Shown piece after piece: positions 15,779 through 23,568 of a stretch of DNA of 47,209 nucleotides. The translations under genes were made by a program, and so were the position numbers. The notes under the pieces were generated by a model. It ran no database searches. It was not told the DNA's origin and was given only the letters and a program-made list of their open reading frames with translations. The stretch is from Paracoccus sediminilitoris (GTDB lineage Bacteria > Pseudomonadota > Alphaproteobacteria > Rhodobacterales > Rhodobacteraceae): contig NZ_QJPK01000027.1 of NCBI RefSeq assembly GCF_003259195.1, positions 1 through 47,209 on the forward strand, written 5' to 3'. Position 1 is the stretch's first letter, and each line of letters begins with the position of its first letter.

Positions 15779-16284
15779 TGAAGCATGGCGCGGCCACCAG
15801 CTTTGTTCCCGCCGCTGACAACAGCCGCGACCTGCGCGACGCCTTCGGGCGGTTTGCGACCGGTGTCACCATCGTGACGGCGCAGGGGCGGAACGGCTGC
15901 GTGGCGATGACCGCCAACAGCTTCGCCTCGGTCTCGATGCAGCCGCCCTTGGTGTTGTGGTCGCCGGGACGGGCCTCGTCGCGCTATCCGGTCTTCGTGG
16001 GGGCCGAACATTACGCGATCCACGTGCTGGGGGCCGAACAGGAATCGCTGGCCTTCGCCGTGGCACGCGACCAGGCGGCGCTGCCCGTCGACAAGCTGAG
16101 CCTGAACGAAAACGGCGTACCGGTGCTGTCGAACTGCCTTGCGCGCTTCGACTGCGTCCGCCATGCCGTGCATGAAGCTGGCGACCACGCCATCATCGTG
16201 GGCGAAGTCCTGCGGGCCGAAATGCGCCAGGGCGATCCGCTGGCCTTCTTCGGCGGTCGGGTGACGCGGCTGGACAACAGTTAG
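15778..16284 (+). CDS. NAD(P)H:flavin reductase, partner of the monooxygenase (SmoA-like)
   Basis: A 168-residue protein of the flavin-reductase-like (FMN-binding split barrel) family. Evidence is the N-terminal block LRDAFGRFATGVTIVTA, the FMN contact segment MTANSFASVSMQPPLVLWSP at about 44-63 and the C-terminal DHAIIVGEVLRAE strand. It would supply FMNH2 to the luciferase-fold monooxygenase two genes upstream, as SsuE or SmoA does. Its ATG overlaps the aldo/keto reductase stop (TGATG), so coupled translation is likely. A gap of 52 bp separates it from the TRAP permease genes, but no terminator is visible. Confidence 0.9.
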   Translation: MKHGAATSFVPAADNSRDLRDAFGRFATGVTIVTAQGRNGCVAMTANSFASVSMQPPLVLWSPGRASSRYPVFVGAEHYAIHVLGAEQESLAFAVARDQAALPVDKLSLNENGVPVLSNCLARFDCVRHAVHEAGDHAIIVGEVLRAEMRQGDPLAFFGGRVTRLDNS

Positions 16285-16336
16285 GCGCCGCCGCATCCCG
16301 CAGGAGGAGGCGGGGCGCGGAACGGGGCGGAGGGGA

Positions 16337-16927
16337 ATGATGACGTTTCTGAGCGGGCTGATCCGGCCCTTGTCCTGGCTGAATGACCACGTCCTGCGGG
16401 TCGGCCGCGCCGTGGGCATCACCGCCGTGGCGGTCATGGTCGCCGTGACGCTGCTGCAGGTGTTCAGCCGCTATGTGCTGAACAGCGCACTGGCCTGGCC
16501 TGACGAGGCCGCGCGGTTCTGCATGCTGTGGATGACCGGGCTGATGGCGCCGACGGCCTTTCGCACCGGGGGTTTCGTGGCCATCGACGTGCTGCCGGAA
16601 ATGTTGCCCGCAACCGTCGCGCGCATCCTGAACCTGATCCTGCTGTGCCTGTCACTGCTGGTCCTGTATTTTACCATTCCCATCGCTTGGGCCGAGGTGA
16701 CGGGCATTGGCGGCCGCTTTGCCAGCGCATCCCTTTATCTGCCCGTCTCGCTTGATTTCAGCCAGTGGTACCGGGTGCCGCGGTCCTGGATGATGGCATC
16801 GCTGCTGGTGGGGGCGGTGATGCTGTTCGTGGTCAACATCGAATTGCTGCTGCGCAACCTGGCACTGCTTCTGGGGGTGACGGGCCTGCCGGAAATTCCG
16901 AAAACCGATACGCAAGGGGCCGAATGA
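16337..16927 (+). CDS. dctQ: TRAP transporter small permease, DctQ family (system 2)
   Basis: A 196-residue membrane protein with four helices, the first at about 25-50 (GITAVAVMVAVTLLQVFSRY). It carries the DctQ signature FSRYVLNSALAWPDEAARFC, where the RY...W.DE.AR pattern is nearly canonical. It has a longer C-terminal tail than system 1. It pairs with DctM, whose ATG overlaps this stop (ATGA). It lies in the operon of the SsuD-like monooxygenase, so the permease probably imports the sulfonated substrate. Confidence 0.9.
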   Translation: MMTFLSGLIRPLSWLNDHVLRVGRAVGITAVAVMVAVTLLQVFSRYVLNSALAWPDEAARFCMLWMTGLMAPTAFRTGGFVAIDVLPEMLPATVARILNLILLCLSLLVLYFTIPIAWAEVTGIGGRFASASLYLPVSLDFSQWYRVPRSWMMASLLVGAVMLFVVNIELLLRNLALLLGVTGLPEIPKTDTQGAE

Positions 16928-18216
16928 TGCTGGTCTGGTTTCTTCCGGTCTTCCTGGTCTTCCTGCTGGTCGGCCTGCCCGTCTTCTTCGCGCTTCTGGC
17001 CGCGCCGGGGCTGCTGTTGTTCCTGAACGGTCAGGAACGCGACCTGACGCTGCTCTATCGCAACCTCTATAACGGCATCGACAGTTTTCCGCTGATGGCG
17101 ATCCCCTTCTTCATGCTGGCCGGCGAGATCATGAACCGCGGCGGCATCACGCTGCGGCTGGTCGAATTCAGCCAAGCGCTGATCGGGCATCTGCGCGGTG
17201 GTCTGGCGCATGTGAACGTGCTGTCATCGATGCTGTTTGCGGGCCTGTCGGGCAGCGCGGTCGCCGACACGTCCGCCTTGGGATCGATGCTGATCCCCGC
17301 GATGGAGAAGCAGGGCTATACCCGCAAATTCGCCGCCGCCATCACCGCCGCCAGTTCCGTGATCGGGCCGATCATCCCGCCGTCGGGGATCATGATCATC
17401 TATGCCTATGTCATGGGCGAAAGCGTTGCGGCGCTCTTTTTGGCGGGCATCGTGCCGGGTGTGCTGGTCGGCGTCGGGCTGATGGCCCTGATCAAGCTGA
17501 TGGCCGACAAATACGACTTTCCCGTCGCGTCGCGCAAATACACTTGGCCCGAACGCGGTCAGGCCAGCCTCAAGGCATTCTTTCCGCTGATGACCCCGGT
17601 CATCATCCTGGGCGGGATCCTGTTCGGCATCTTCACGCCCACCGAGGCCGCCGCCGTCGCCGTCCTTTATGCGCTGGTGATCAGCCTTTTCGTCCTGCGG
17701 ACGTTGCGGGTGCGCGAATTGCCGGACGTGCTGGGCAAGGCGGGGCTGACCTCGGCGGTGGTGCTGCTGCTGGTGGGCGCGGCAATGTCGTTCAAGACCG
17801 TCGTCTCGCTCAGCCATGCGCCCCAGCAGCTGGCGGAATTCATCCTGATCCTGACCGACAATCCGCTGCTGCTGCTGTTCCTGATCAACATCCTGCTGTT
17901 CATCGTGGGCATGTTTTTGGATGCGGGGCCGGCGATCATCATCCTGGGACCGATCCTGGGACCTGTCTTCACCGGCATGGGTGTGGACAGCATCCATTTC
18001 GCCATGATCATGTGCGTCAACCTGACGGTGGGACTGGCGACGCCGCCGATGGGGTTGGTGCTGTTCGTCGCCTCGGCCGTGTCGGGGGAAAGGGTATCGA
18101 CCATATCGCGGGCGATCCTGCCCTTCCTTGCGGTCGAGATCCTGGTAATCTTTCTGATCACCTATTTCCCCGCCATCTCGCTGACGATTCCGCGCCTGAC
18201 CGGCTTTGCAAACTGA
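16924..18216 (+). CDS. dctM: TRAP transporter large permease, DctM family (system 2)
   Basis: A 430-residue polytopic membrane protein with the DctM repeats: FPLMAIPFFMLAGEIMNRGG at about 57-76, MLFAGLSGSAVADTSALGSM at about 100-119, IIPPSGIMIIYAYVMG, and FGIFTPTEAAAVAVLYALV in the middle. The second half has FIVGMFLDAGPAIIILGPIL and LTVGLATPPMGLVLFVASAV. It lacks similarity in detail to the DctM of system 1, so the two transporters are not a recent duplication. Sodium-driven uptake is known for the family. The substrate is inferred from the operon. Confidence 0.93.
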   Translation: MMLVWFLPVFLVFLLVGLPVFFALLAAPGLLLFLNGQERDLTLLYRNLYNGIDSFPLMAIPFFMLAGEIMNRGGITLRLVEFSQALIGHLRGGLAHVNVLSSMLFAGLSGSAVADTSALGSMLIPAMEKQGYTRKFAAAITAASSVIGPIIPPSGIMIIYAYVMGESVAALFLAGIVPGVLVGVGLMALIKLMADKYDFPVASRKYTWPERGQASLKAFFPLMTPVIILGGILFGIFTPTEAAAVAVLYALVISLFVLRTLRVRELPDVLGKAGLTSAVVLLLVGAAMSFKTVVSLSHAPQQLAEFILILTDNPLLLLFLINILLFIVGMFLDAGPAIIILGPILGPVFTGMGVDSIHFAMIMCVNLTVGLATPPMGLVLFVASAVSGERVSTISRAILPFLAVEILVIFLITYFPAISLTIPRLTGFAN

Positions 18217-18239
18217 CTGAATTCTGTGGGAGGAACACG

Positions 18240-19295
18240 ATGAAGACGACACTGACATTGGCCGCCGCACTGGCCTTGGGCACGGCCATCGCCCTGCCCG
18301 CCATGGCGCAGGAATACACCATCCGCGCCGTGGCCAACTCGAACGAGAACGATGAGGATTACGACGGCCTGCAGGTCTTCAAATCCTATGTCGAGGCCGC
18401 CTCGAACGGCGCCATCGCGGTCGAGATCTATATGGGCACGCAGCTATGCTCCAACGGTGCAGAATGTCTGCAGGGCGTGGCCGAAGGGTCGATCGACGTC
18501 TATATTTCGACCTCGGACGGGGCGGCGGGGCTGTTCCCCTATGTGCAGGTGCTGGACTTGCCCTATATCCTGCCCAACGACCGTGTGGCGGAAACCGTGC
18601 TGTCGGGCGATTTCACCCGCGACCTGCGCGAACGCATGCTGGCCGATTCGGGCGACACGCTGCGGCTGATGACCATCGGCAACACCGGCGGCTGGCGCAA
18701 TTTTGCCAATACCAAGAAACAGGTCAGCACCCCCGCCGATCTGGAGGGCATGAAGCTGCGCAGCGTCGTGGCCGACCTGCCGCAGGAACTGGTCCGCGCC
18801 ATGGGCGCATCGCCCACCCCGATCCCCTGGCCGGAGCTGTTCACCTCGCTGCAGACCGGCGTGGTCGAAGGCACCCAGAACGGCATCACCGACATCATGT
18901 CGATGAAATTCCCCGACGCGGGGCTGAATTACATCACGCTGGACGGCCATGCCTATATGGGCGCGTTCTGGTGGATGTCGAACCAGACCTTCCAGTCCTT
19001 GCCCGAAGACATGCGCGTCATCGTCAATGACGGCTTTTATCAGCTGCAACAGGCGACCTTCGCCTCGCCCAAGCGCAAGTCGATCCCCGCCTACGACGAA
19101 TTCACCGAGGCCGGCGGCCAGATCTATGTCCCCACAGAGGAAGAGAAGAAGGCCTTCGCCGACGCCGCCCAACCCGTCTATGACTGGTTCACCGAGAATG
19201 TCGATGGCGGCGCCGAGATCCTGGAGACCCTGCGCGCCGACGTCGCCGAGGCCCAGGCCCAGATGGACGAAAACCGCGCCCGCGACATCCAGTAA
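18240..19295 (+). CDS. dctP: TRAP transporter solute-binding protein, DctP family (system 2)
   Basis: A 351-residue periplasmic receptor with a 23-residue signal peptide ending AMA before Gln24. Arg153 (NTGGWRNFANT) and Arg174 (GMKLRSVVADL) occupy the two conserved ligand-binding arginine positions. QTGVVEGTQNGITDI is the hinge block. In TRAP systems for taurine, isethionate and dihydroxypropanesulfonate the same fold binds a sulfonate, so an anionic sugar sulfonate is chemically reasonable. The gene order Q-M-P differs from system 1 (P-Q-M). The ATG at 18240 follows GGGAGGAA. A strong hairpin follows the stop. Confidence 0.93.
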   Translation: MKTTLTLAAALALGTAIALPAMAQEYTIRAVANSNENDEDYDGLQVFKSYVEAASNGAIAVEIYMGTQLCSNGAECLQGVAEGSIDVYISTSDGAAGLFPYVQVLDLPYILPNDRVAETVLSGDFTRDLRERMLADSGDTLRLMTIGNTGGWRNFANTKKQVSTPADLEGMKLRSVVADLPQELVRAMGASPTPIPWPELFTSLQTGVVEGTQNGITDIMSMKFPDAGLNYITLDGHAYMGAFWWMSNQTFQSLPEDMRVIVNDGFYQLQQATFASPKRKSIPAYDEFTEAGGQIYVPTEEEKKAFADAAQPVYDWFTENVDGGAEILETLRADVAEAQAQMDENRARDIQ

Positions 19296-19301
19296 GACCG
19301 C

Positions 19302-19324
19302 AAGGGGGGCCACGCGCCCCCCTT
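19302..19324 (+). terminator. GC hairpin after dctP (system 2), possible attenuator
   Basis: AAGGGGGGC pairs perfectly with GCCCCCCTT around a five-base loop, nine base pairs in all, between the receptor gene and the yeiH-like gene. Only two U follow, so partial termination or 3' end protection of the receptor mRNA is more likely than a full stop. Confidence 0.6.
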
Positions 19325-19346
19325 CACCAACCCGGACAATCACGAC

Positions 19347-20360
19347 ATGACGCAGATCACATCCGCCCGCCATGCGGCGCAGGCGTTGCAACGGCTGTTT
19401 CCCGGCATCGCGCTGGCGCTGATCGTGGCGATGGCCGCGCAGTTCCTGTCCGACCATTATGGCGCGCCGGTGATGCTGATGGCGATCCTGCTGGGCATCG
19501 CCTTCAACTTCCTGTCCGACCATGACCGCACCGGCCCCGGCATCGCGGTCGCGGCGCGTGTATTCCTGCGGGCGGGGGTGGCGCTGCTGGGCCTGCGGGT
19601 GTCGCTGGACATGGTGCGCGAGATCGGCTGGGGTTTCGTCTTGGTGATGGTGGGCTGCGTGGCGGCGGTGATCCTGCTGTCGGTGCTGCTGGCGCGGCTG
19701 ATGGGGCGCGACCGCGCCTTCGGCTTTCTGACGGGTGGGTCGGTGGCGATCTGCGGGGCCTCGGCGGCCATGGCCATCGGGTCCATCCTGCCGCAGCGCG
19801 ACACATCGGAGCGCGATCTGGCCTTCACCGTCATCTCGGTCACGGCCTTTTCGACGGTGGCGATGATCCTTTATCCGATCGTGGCGGGAGCCTTGGGGCT
19901 GGATGATCACCAGACGGGTCTGTTCCTGGGCGGGACCATCCACGACGTCGCCCAGGTCGTGGGCGCGGGCTATTCCGTGAACGAGGAAACTGGCGACATC
20001 GCTACGGTCGTCAAGCTGATCCGCGTCACGCTGCTGGCGCCCACGGTGCTGATCGGCGCGCTGGTGCTGCGCCGCCACCATCCGACGACCGGCAAAAGGC
20101 CGCCCCTGATGCCGGGTTTCGTGGTGGCCTTCCTGCTGCTGGCGACGCTGAATTCGCTGCACCTGGTGCCGCAGGCGGTGACCGACCCCGCCTCGACCCT
20201 GTCGCGCTCGCTGCTGGTGACGGCGGTGGCGGCGGTGGGCATGAAGACATCCTTGGGGCGTCTGGTCGATGTCGGGGGCGCGGCCTTCGCGATGCTGACC
20301 GCCCAGACCCTGGCGCTGGCCTGCCTAGTGCTGGTTCCGCTGCTGATGGGCGTGATCTGA
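19347..20360 (+). CDS. YeiH/UPF0324-family putative sulfite or sulfate exporter (TauZ-like)
   Basis: A 337-residue membrane protein with about ten helices and the family signatures FLRAGVALLGLRVS, GGSVAICGASAAMAIGSILP and GGTIHDVAQVVGAGYSV. Members of this family (TauZ and SuyZ) sit in sulfonate-degradation operons of Paracoccus and related bacteria and are thought to export the sulfite or sulfate released. Its place as last gene after the monooxygenase, reductases and TRAP transporter supports the same role and is independent evidence that the operon removes sulfite from a sulfonate. Transport itself has little direct proof in the family. The start lies 51 bases after dctP. Confidence 0.88.
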   Translation: MTQITSARHAAQALQRLFPGIALALIVAMAAQFLSDHYGAPVMLMAILLGIAFNFLSDHDRTGPGIAVAARVFLRAGVALLGLRVSLDMVREIGWGFVLVMVGCVAAVILLSVLLARLMGRDRAFGFLTGGSVAICGASAAMAIGSILPQRDTSERDLAFTVISVTAFSTVAMILYPIVAGALGLDDHQTGLFLGGTIHDVAQVVGAGYSVNEETGDIATVVKLIRVTLLAPTVLIGALVLRRHHPTTGKRPPLMPGFVVAFLLLATLNSLHLVPQAVTDPASTLSRSLLVTAVAAVGMKTSLGRLVDVGGAAFAMLTAQTLALACLVLVPLLMGVI

Positions 20361-20387
20361 CGCCTGCCCGCCCCGGCAGCGCCAAGT

Positions 20388-20425
20388 GTGCCGGCCCCCC
20401 GGACGGGCGGGCCGTTCCGGGGCAC
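20388..20425 (+). terminator. Hairpin after the yeiH-like gene, possible operon terminator
   Basis: GTG...CCCCGGA pairs with TCCGGGG-CAC, with a bulge in the 5' arm, 28 bases after the stop. No U-tract follows, so this may be a Rho-dependent end or an mRNA-protecting structure. The rest of the 256 bp up to cydA holds nothing I recognise, and no FNR box. Confidence 0.35.
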
Positions 20426-20616
20426 GTTCCATGGCTTGGCCGCATCGGGCCCCCATATCTCTGGGGACCGACCGGCCACAGGGCCTTGGACAAACTGCCC
20501 ATGTGACATCAGTGCGCTTGCGATAGGGAACCTTCGGGGACTAGCCTTGCTTGAACGACGCCACCCGATGCGCAGCCCGTCTTGTGCCGGGCCAAGTCTT
20601 TGCCAAGAGGTTCCTG

Positions 20617-22065
20617 ATGTTCGAAACCGTCGATGCCGTCCTGCTGGCCCGGATACAATTCGCCTTCACGGTCAGCTTCCATTTCCTGTTCCCGGCTTTC
20701 ACCATCGGCCTGGCCAGCTTTCTGGCGGTGTTGAACGGGCTGTGGCTGTGGACGGGCAACACGAAATATCTCGACCTGTTCCGCTATTGGGTCAAGATCT
20801 TCGCGCTGGCCTTCGCGATGGGCGTCGTGTCGGGCATCGTCATGTCTTATCAGTTCGGGACCAACTGGTCGGTCTTTTCCGACAAGGCGGGTCCGGTGAT
20901 CGGCGCGCCCATGGCCTATGAGGTGCTGTCGGCCTTCTTCCTGGAAGCGGGCTTCCTGGGCATCATGCTGTTCGGCCGCGACCGCGTGGGGCCCGCGCTG
21001 CACATGATCGCCTGCCTTGCGGTGGCAGTGGGGACGGCCATTTCGGCCTTCTGGATCCTGTCGGTGAACAGCTGGATGCATACACCCGCAGGCTTCGAGA
21101 TCGACCCCGACACCGGCCAGTTCCTGCCCACCGATTTCTGGCAGGTGATCTTCAACCCGTCCTTCCCCTATCGCCTGATGCACACGGTGACGGCCGCCTA
21201 TCTGACCACGGCCTTCATCGTCGGCGGCGTGGCGGCGCTGCACCTGCTGCGTCATCGCCACCGCCCCGACCTGGTCAGCCCGGCCACGCGCACGATGTTT
21301 TCGATGGCGATGTGGATGGCAGCGGTCTTTGCGCCCGTCCAGATCTTCCTGGGCGACATGCACGGGTTGAACACGCTGGAACATCAGCCTGCCAAGGTCA
21401 TGGCGATGGAGGGGCATTTCGAAAGCCACCCCGACGGCGCGCCGCTTTACCTGTTCGGGCTGCCGAACCAGGATGAACAGCGGCTGGAATACGCCATCGG
21501 CATCCCCAAGCTGTCCTCGCTGATCTTGAAACACGACCTGAACGCGCCGCTGGATGGCCTCGACACCATCCCGCGCGAGGATCAGCCCCCCGTCGCCATC
21601 GTCTTCTGGTCGTTCCGCGTCATGGTGATGCTGGGCTTTGCGATGCTGGGGATCGGCCTGTGGTCGCTGGTGGCCCGTGTGCGGGGCCGACTTTACGAAT
21701 GGTCGATGCTGCACCGTGCGGCGGTCGTCATGGCGCCCTCCGGCCTGATCGCGGTCCTTGCGGGCTGGATCACCACCGAGGTCGGGCGTCAGCCCTTCAC
21801 CGTCTATGGCTTCCTGCGGACCGCCAACAGCGCCGCGCCGCTTGATGCGGCGGCGGTCGGCGCATCCTTGGTGGCCTTCATCATCGTCTATTTCGCGGTC
21901 TTCGGTGCCGGAACATACTATATCCTGCGGCTGATGAATCGCGCGCCTGCGATTTCGGAACCGCGCCTCATGGATGTCACCAACAGCCCGACGCGCACGG
22001 CAGGGACCACGCCCGCCCAGCAGCACATGACCCGCAAGATCAGCCCCGTTCATCCCGGAGAGTGA
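20617..22065 (+). CDS. cydA: Cytochrome bd-type quinol oxidase subunit I (cyanide-insensitive CioA type)
   Basis: A 482-residue membrane subunit that carries the haems and oxidises quinol, reducing oxygen to water without proton pumping. Evidence: ARIQFAFTVSFHFLFPAFT near the N-terminus (His22 as haem ligand), SWMHTPAGFEID before the quinol loop, and GWITTEVGRQPFTVYGFLRT in the C-terminal half. The Q-loop is short, as in CioA-type oxidases of Pseudomonas, rather than the long loop of E. coli CydA. The ATG at 20617 follows AGAGG. It forms an operon with cydB and a tiny third subunit. This branch usually serves growth at low oxygen or under cyanide or sulfide stress. Confidence 0.95.
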   Translation: MFETVDAVLLARIQFAFTVSFHFLFPAFTIGLASFLAVLNGLWLWTGNTKYLDLFRYWVKIFALAFAMGVVSGIVMSYQFGTNWSVFSDKAGPVIGAPMAYEVLSAFFLEAGFLGIMLFGRDRVGPALHMIACLAVAVGTAISAFWILSVNSWMHTPAGFEIDPDTGQFLPTDFWQVIFNPSFPYRLMHTVTAAYLTTAFIVGGVAALHLLRHRHRPDLVSPATRTMFSMAMWMAAVFAPVQIFLGDMHGLNTLEHQPAKVMAMEGHFESHPDGAPLYLFGLPNQDEQRLEYAIGIPKLSSLILKHDLNAPLDGLDTIPREDQPPVAIVFWSFRVMVMLGFAMLGIGLWSLVARVRGRLYEWSMLHRAAVVMAPSGLIAVLAGWITTEVGRQPFTVYGFLRTANSAAPLDAAAVGASLVAFIIVYFAVFGAGTYYILRLMNRAPAISEPRLMDVTNSPTRTAGTTPAQQHMTRKISPVHPGE

Positions 22066-22067
22066 CC

Positions 22068-23099
22068 ATGACCATTGCAGAAGGCGTTTCCTTCGACCTG
22101 ACCGTCATCTGGGCATTCGTGATTGCCTTTGCGGTCCTTGTCTATGTCGTGTTGGACGGTTTCGATTTGGGCCTTGGCATGCTGTTCGCGACCGAGGCCG
22201 AGGGCGAGGATCGCGACGTCATGATGAACTCGGTCGCCCCGGTCTGGGACGGCAACGAAACCTGGCTGGTGCTGGGCGGCGGGGGTCTGTTCGCGGCTTT
22301 CCCGCTGGCCTATTCGCTGATCCTGCCGGCGCTTTACGCCCCCATCATCGCCATGCTGCTGGCGCTGATCTTTCGCGGCGTCGCCTTCGAATACCGCTGG
22401 CGCACGACGCGCTGGCGGCCGGTTTGGGACGTGGCTTTCATCGGCGGCTCCGCCGTGGCGGCGCTGGCGCAGGGGATTACCTTGGGCGGCCTGCTGCAGG
22501 GGATCGATATCGACAAGCCCGGTCGCGCCTATGCGGGCGGCTGGTGGGATTGGTTGACGCCCTTCACGGTAATGGTGGGGATCGCGGTCATGGTCGGCTA
22601 CATGCTGCTGGGGGCGACCTGGCTGGTGATGAAGACCGAAGGCCCGTTGCAGGAACGCATGCGCCGCAAGGCCTGGGTGCTGGGCATCGCCACGGTGGTC
22701 TTCATCGGCATCGTCAGCCTTTGGACGCCCTTCCTGCAGGACGGCTATTACAGCCGCTGGTTCGGGGGCTGGAACATCGCGCTGGCGGCGGGCGTGGGCA
22801 TCGCGGTCCTGGCGATGGCCTTCGGGATGTTCCGCACGCTGACCGTGCGCCACCACGACTACTGGCCCTTTGTCATGGCCCTGGGGCTGTTCGTGCTGGG
22901 CTTTGCGGGTCTGGGCTTTTCGATGTTCCCCTATATCGTCCCCGTCGAGATCACCATCTGGGAGGCCGCCGCCCCCCGCAACAGCCAGGTCTTCATGCTG
23001 GTCGGGGCGGCGGTGCTGATCCCGATCATCCTGACCTATACCGCGTTTTCCTATTGGGTGTTCCGCGGCAAGATCATCCCCGGCGAGGGGTATCACTGA
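22068..23099 (+). CDS. cydB: Cytochrome bd-type quinol oxidase subunit II
   Basis: A 343-residue haem-free partner of CydA with about eight helices. Family blocks are VYVVLDGFDLGLGMLF at about 25-40, NSVAPVWDGNETWLVLGGGG at about 55-74, ALIFRGVAFEYRWR and the C-terminal PRNSQVFMLVGAAVLIPIIL. The ATG at 22068 lies two bases after the cydA stop; a GTG at 22062 in frame is less likely. The stop overlaps the start of the next small gene (TGATG). Confidence 0.95.
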   Translation: MTIAEGVSFDLTVIWAFVIAFAVLVYVVLDGFDLGLGMLFATEAEGEDRDVMMNSVAPVWDGNETWLVLGGGGLFAAFPLAYSLILPALYAPIIAMLLALIFRGVAFEYRWRTTRWRPVWDVAFIGGSAVAALAQGITLGGLLQGIDIDKPGRAYAGGWWDWLTPFTVMVGIAVMVGYMLLGATWLVMKTEGPLQERMRRKAWVLGIATVVFIGIVSLWTPFLQDGYYSRWFGGWNIALAAGVGIAVLAMAFGMFRTLTVRHHDYWPFVMALGLFVLGFAGLGFSMFPYIVPVEITIWEAAAPRNSQVFMLVGAAVLIPIILTYTAFSYWVFRGKIIPGEGYH

Positions 23100-23203
23100 T
23101 GCGGCAGGGCATGGGCCGTTTGGCTTGGTTCGTGGGGATCTGGCTGGCCAGCGTCGCCTGCATCGGCACCGTGGCCTTCCTGATCCGGCTGTGGATCGTC
23201 TAG
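23099..23203 (+). CDS. DUF2474 (CydX-like) small subunit of the bd oxidase
   Basis: A 34-residue peptide with one transmembrane helix (MGRLAWFVGIWLASVACIG, then TVAFLIRLWIV). Small single-helix proteins of the DUF2474 and CydX families are encoded directly after cydB and stabilise the haem environment. The ATG overlaps the cydB stop by one base. The W...W.ASV...G..A..IR pattern fits DUF2474. Its size makes it easy to miss. The stop overlaps the tail of the converging DUF1850 gene. Confidence 0.8.
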   Translation: MRQGMGRLAWFVGIWLASVACIGTVAFLIRLWIV

Positions 23204-23568
23204 GGCTGCGCGCAATCGGGGGCGGACCACAGGTGCAGCGGTCCGTCCCCTTCCGGCAGGGCGTGACAACGGCCATTCGCGCATAACCGCCAGCCGCCAC
23301 CTGTGGCGCCGGATGCGCCCAGCCAGACGTTGCGCTGCGGCGGCAGATCAAGCGCATAGTGCCAGGCACCATCGCGCAGAACCGCATCGGGCGGGGGTTC
23401 CATCCCCGCCCCTGATGCGCTGATCCAGGCTTGGACGGGGGCCAGCCCAAATTCTGTGACTTGCCAGCGTTCCCACCAGGTCGTGCGTTCCACCGAATGC
23501 GTCCAGTCCAGGGTGAATTCGGTCGTGGCCAGCGACAGCAGCAGGGCGCCGCCGGCCACGCAGAGCAT
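23200..23568 (-). CDS. DUF1850 protein of the TRAP-TAXI operon
   Basis: A 122-residue protein with a hydrophobic N-terminus (LCVAGGALLLSLATTEFTL), probably a signal or anchor, and the DUF1850 core: DWTHSVERTTWWERWQV, GSGAGMEPPPDAVLRDG and a C-terminal Cys pair (RLCANGRCHALP). DUF1850 genes commonly lie next to fused TRAP-TAXI permeases, and their role there is unknown. The ATG overlaps the permease stop by one base (TGATG). Lys- and Arg-poor composition and the likely export signal suggest a periplasmic or outer-face location. Confidence 0.8.
   Translation of the reverse strand: MLCVAGGALLLSLATTEFTLDWTHSVERTTWWERWQVTEFGLAPVQAWISASGAGMEPPPDAVLRDGAWHYALDLPPQRNVWLGASGATGGGWRLCANGRCHALPEGDGPLHLWSAPDCAQP

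Noticed and set aside
20361..20616. An FNR box in front of the bd oxidase genes
   Set aside because: I looked for TTGAN-N4-NTCAA in the 256 bp before cydA and found none, so the FNR-type box at 13670 should not be assumed to extend to this operon.
20509..22053. A 514-codon open frame on the minus strand opposite cydA
   Set aside because: Its translation is rich in His, Gln, Arg and Asp with no family resemblance. It is the antisense shadow of a certain cydA.
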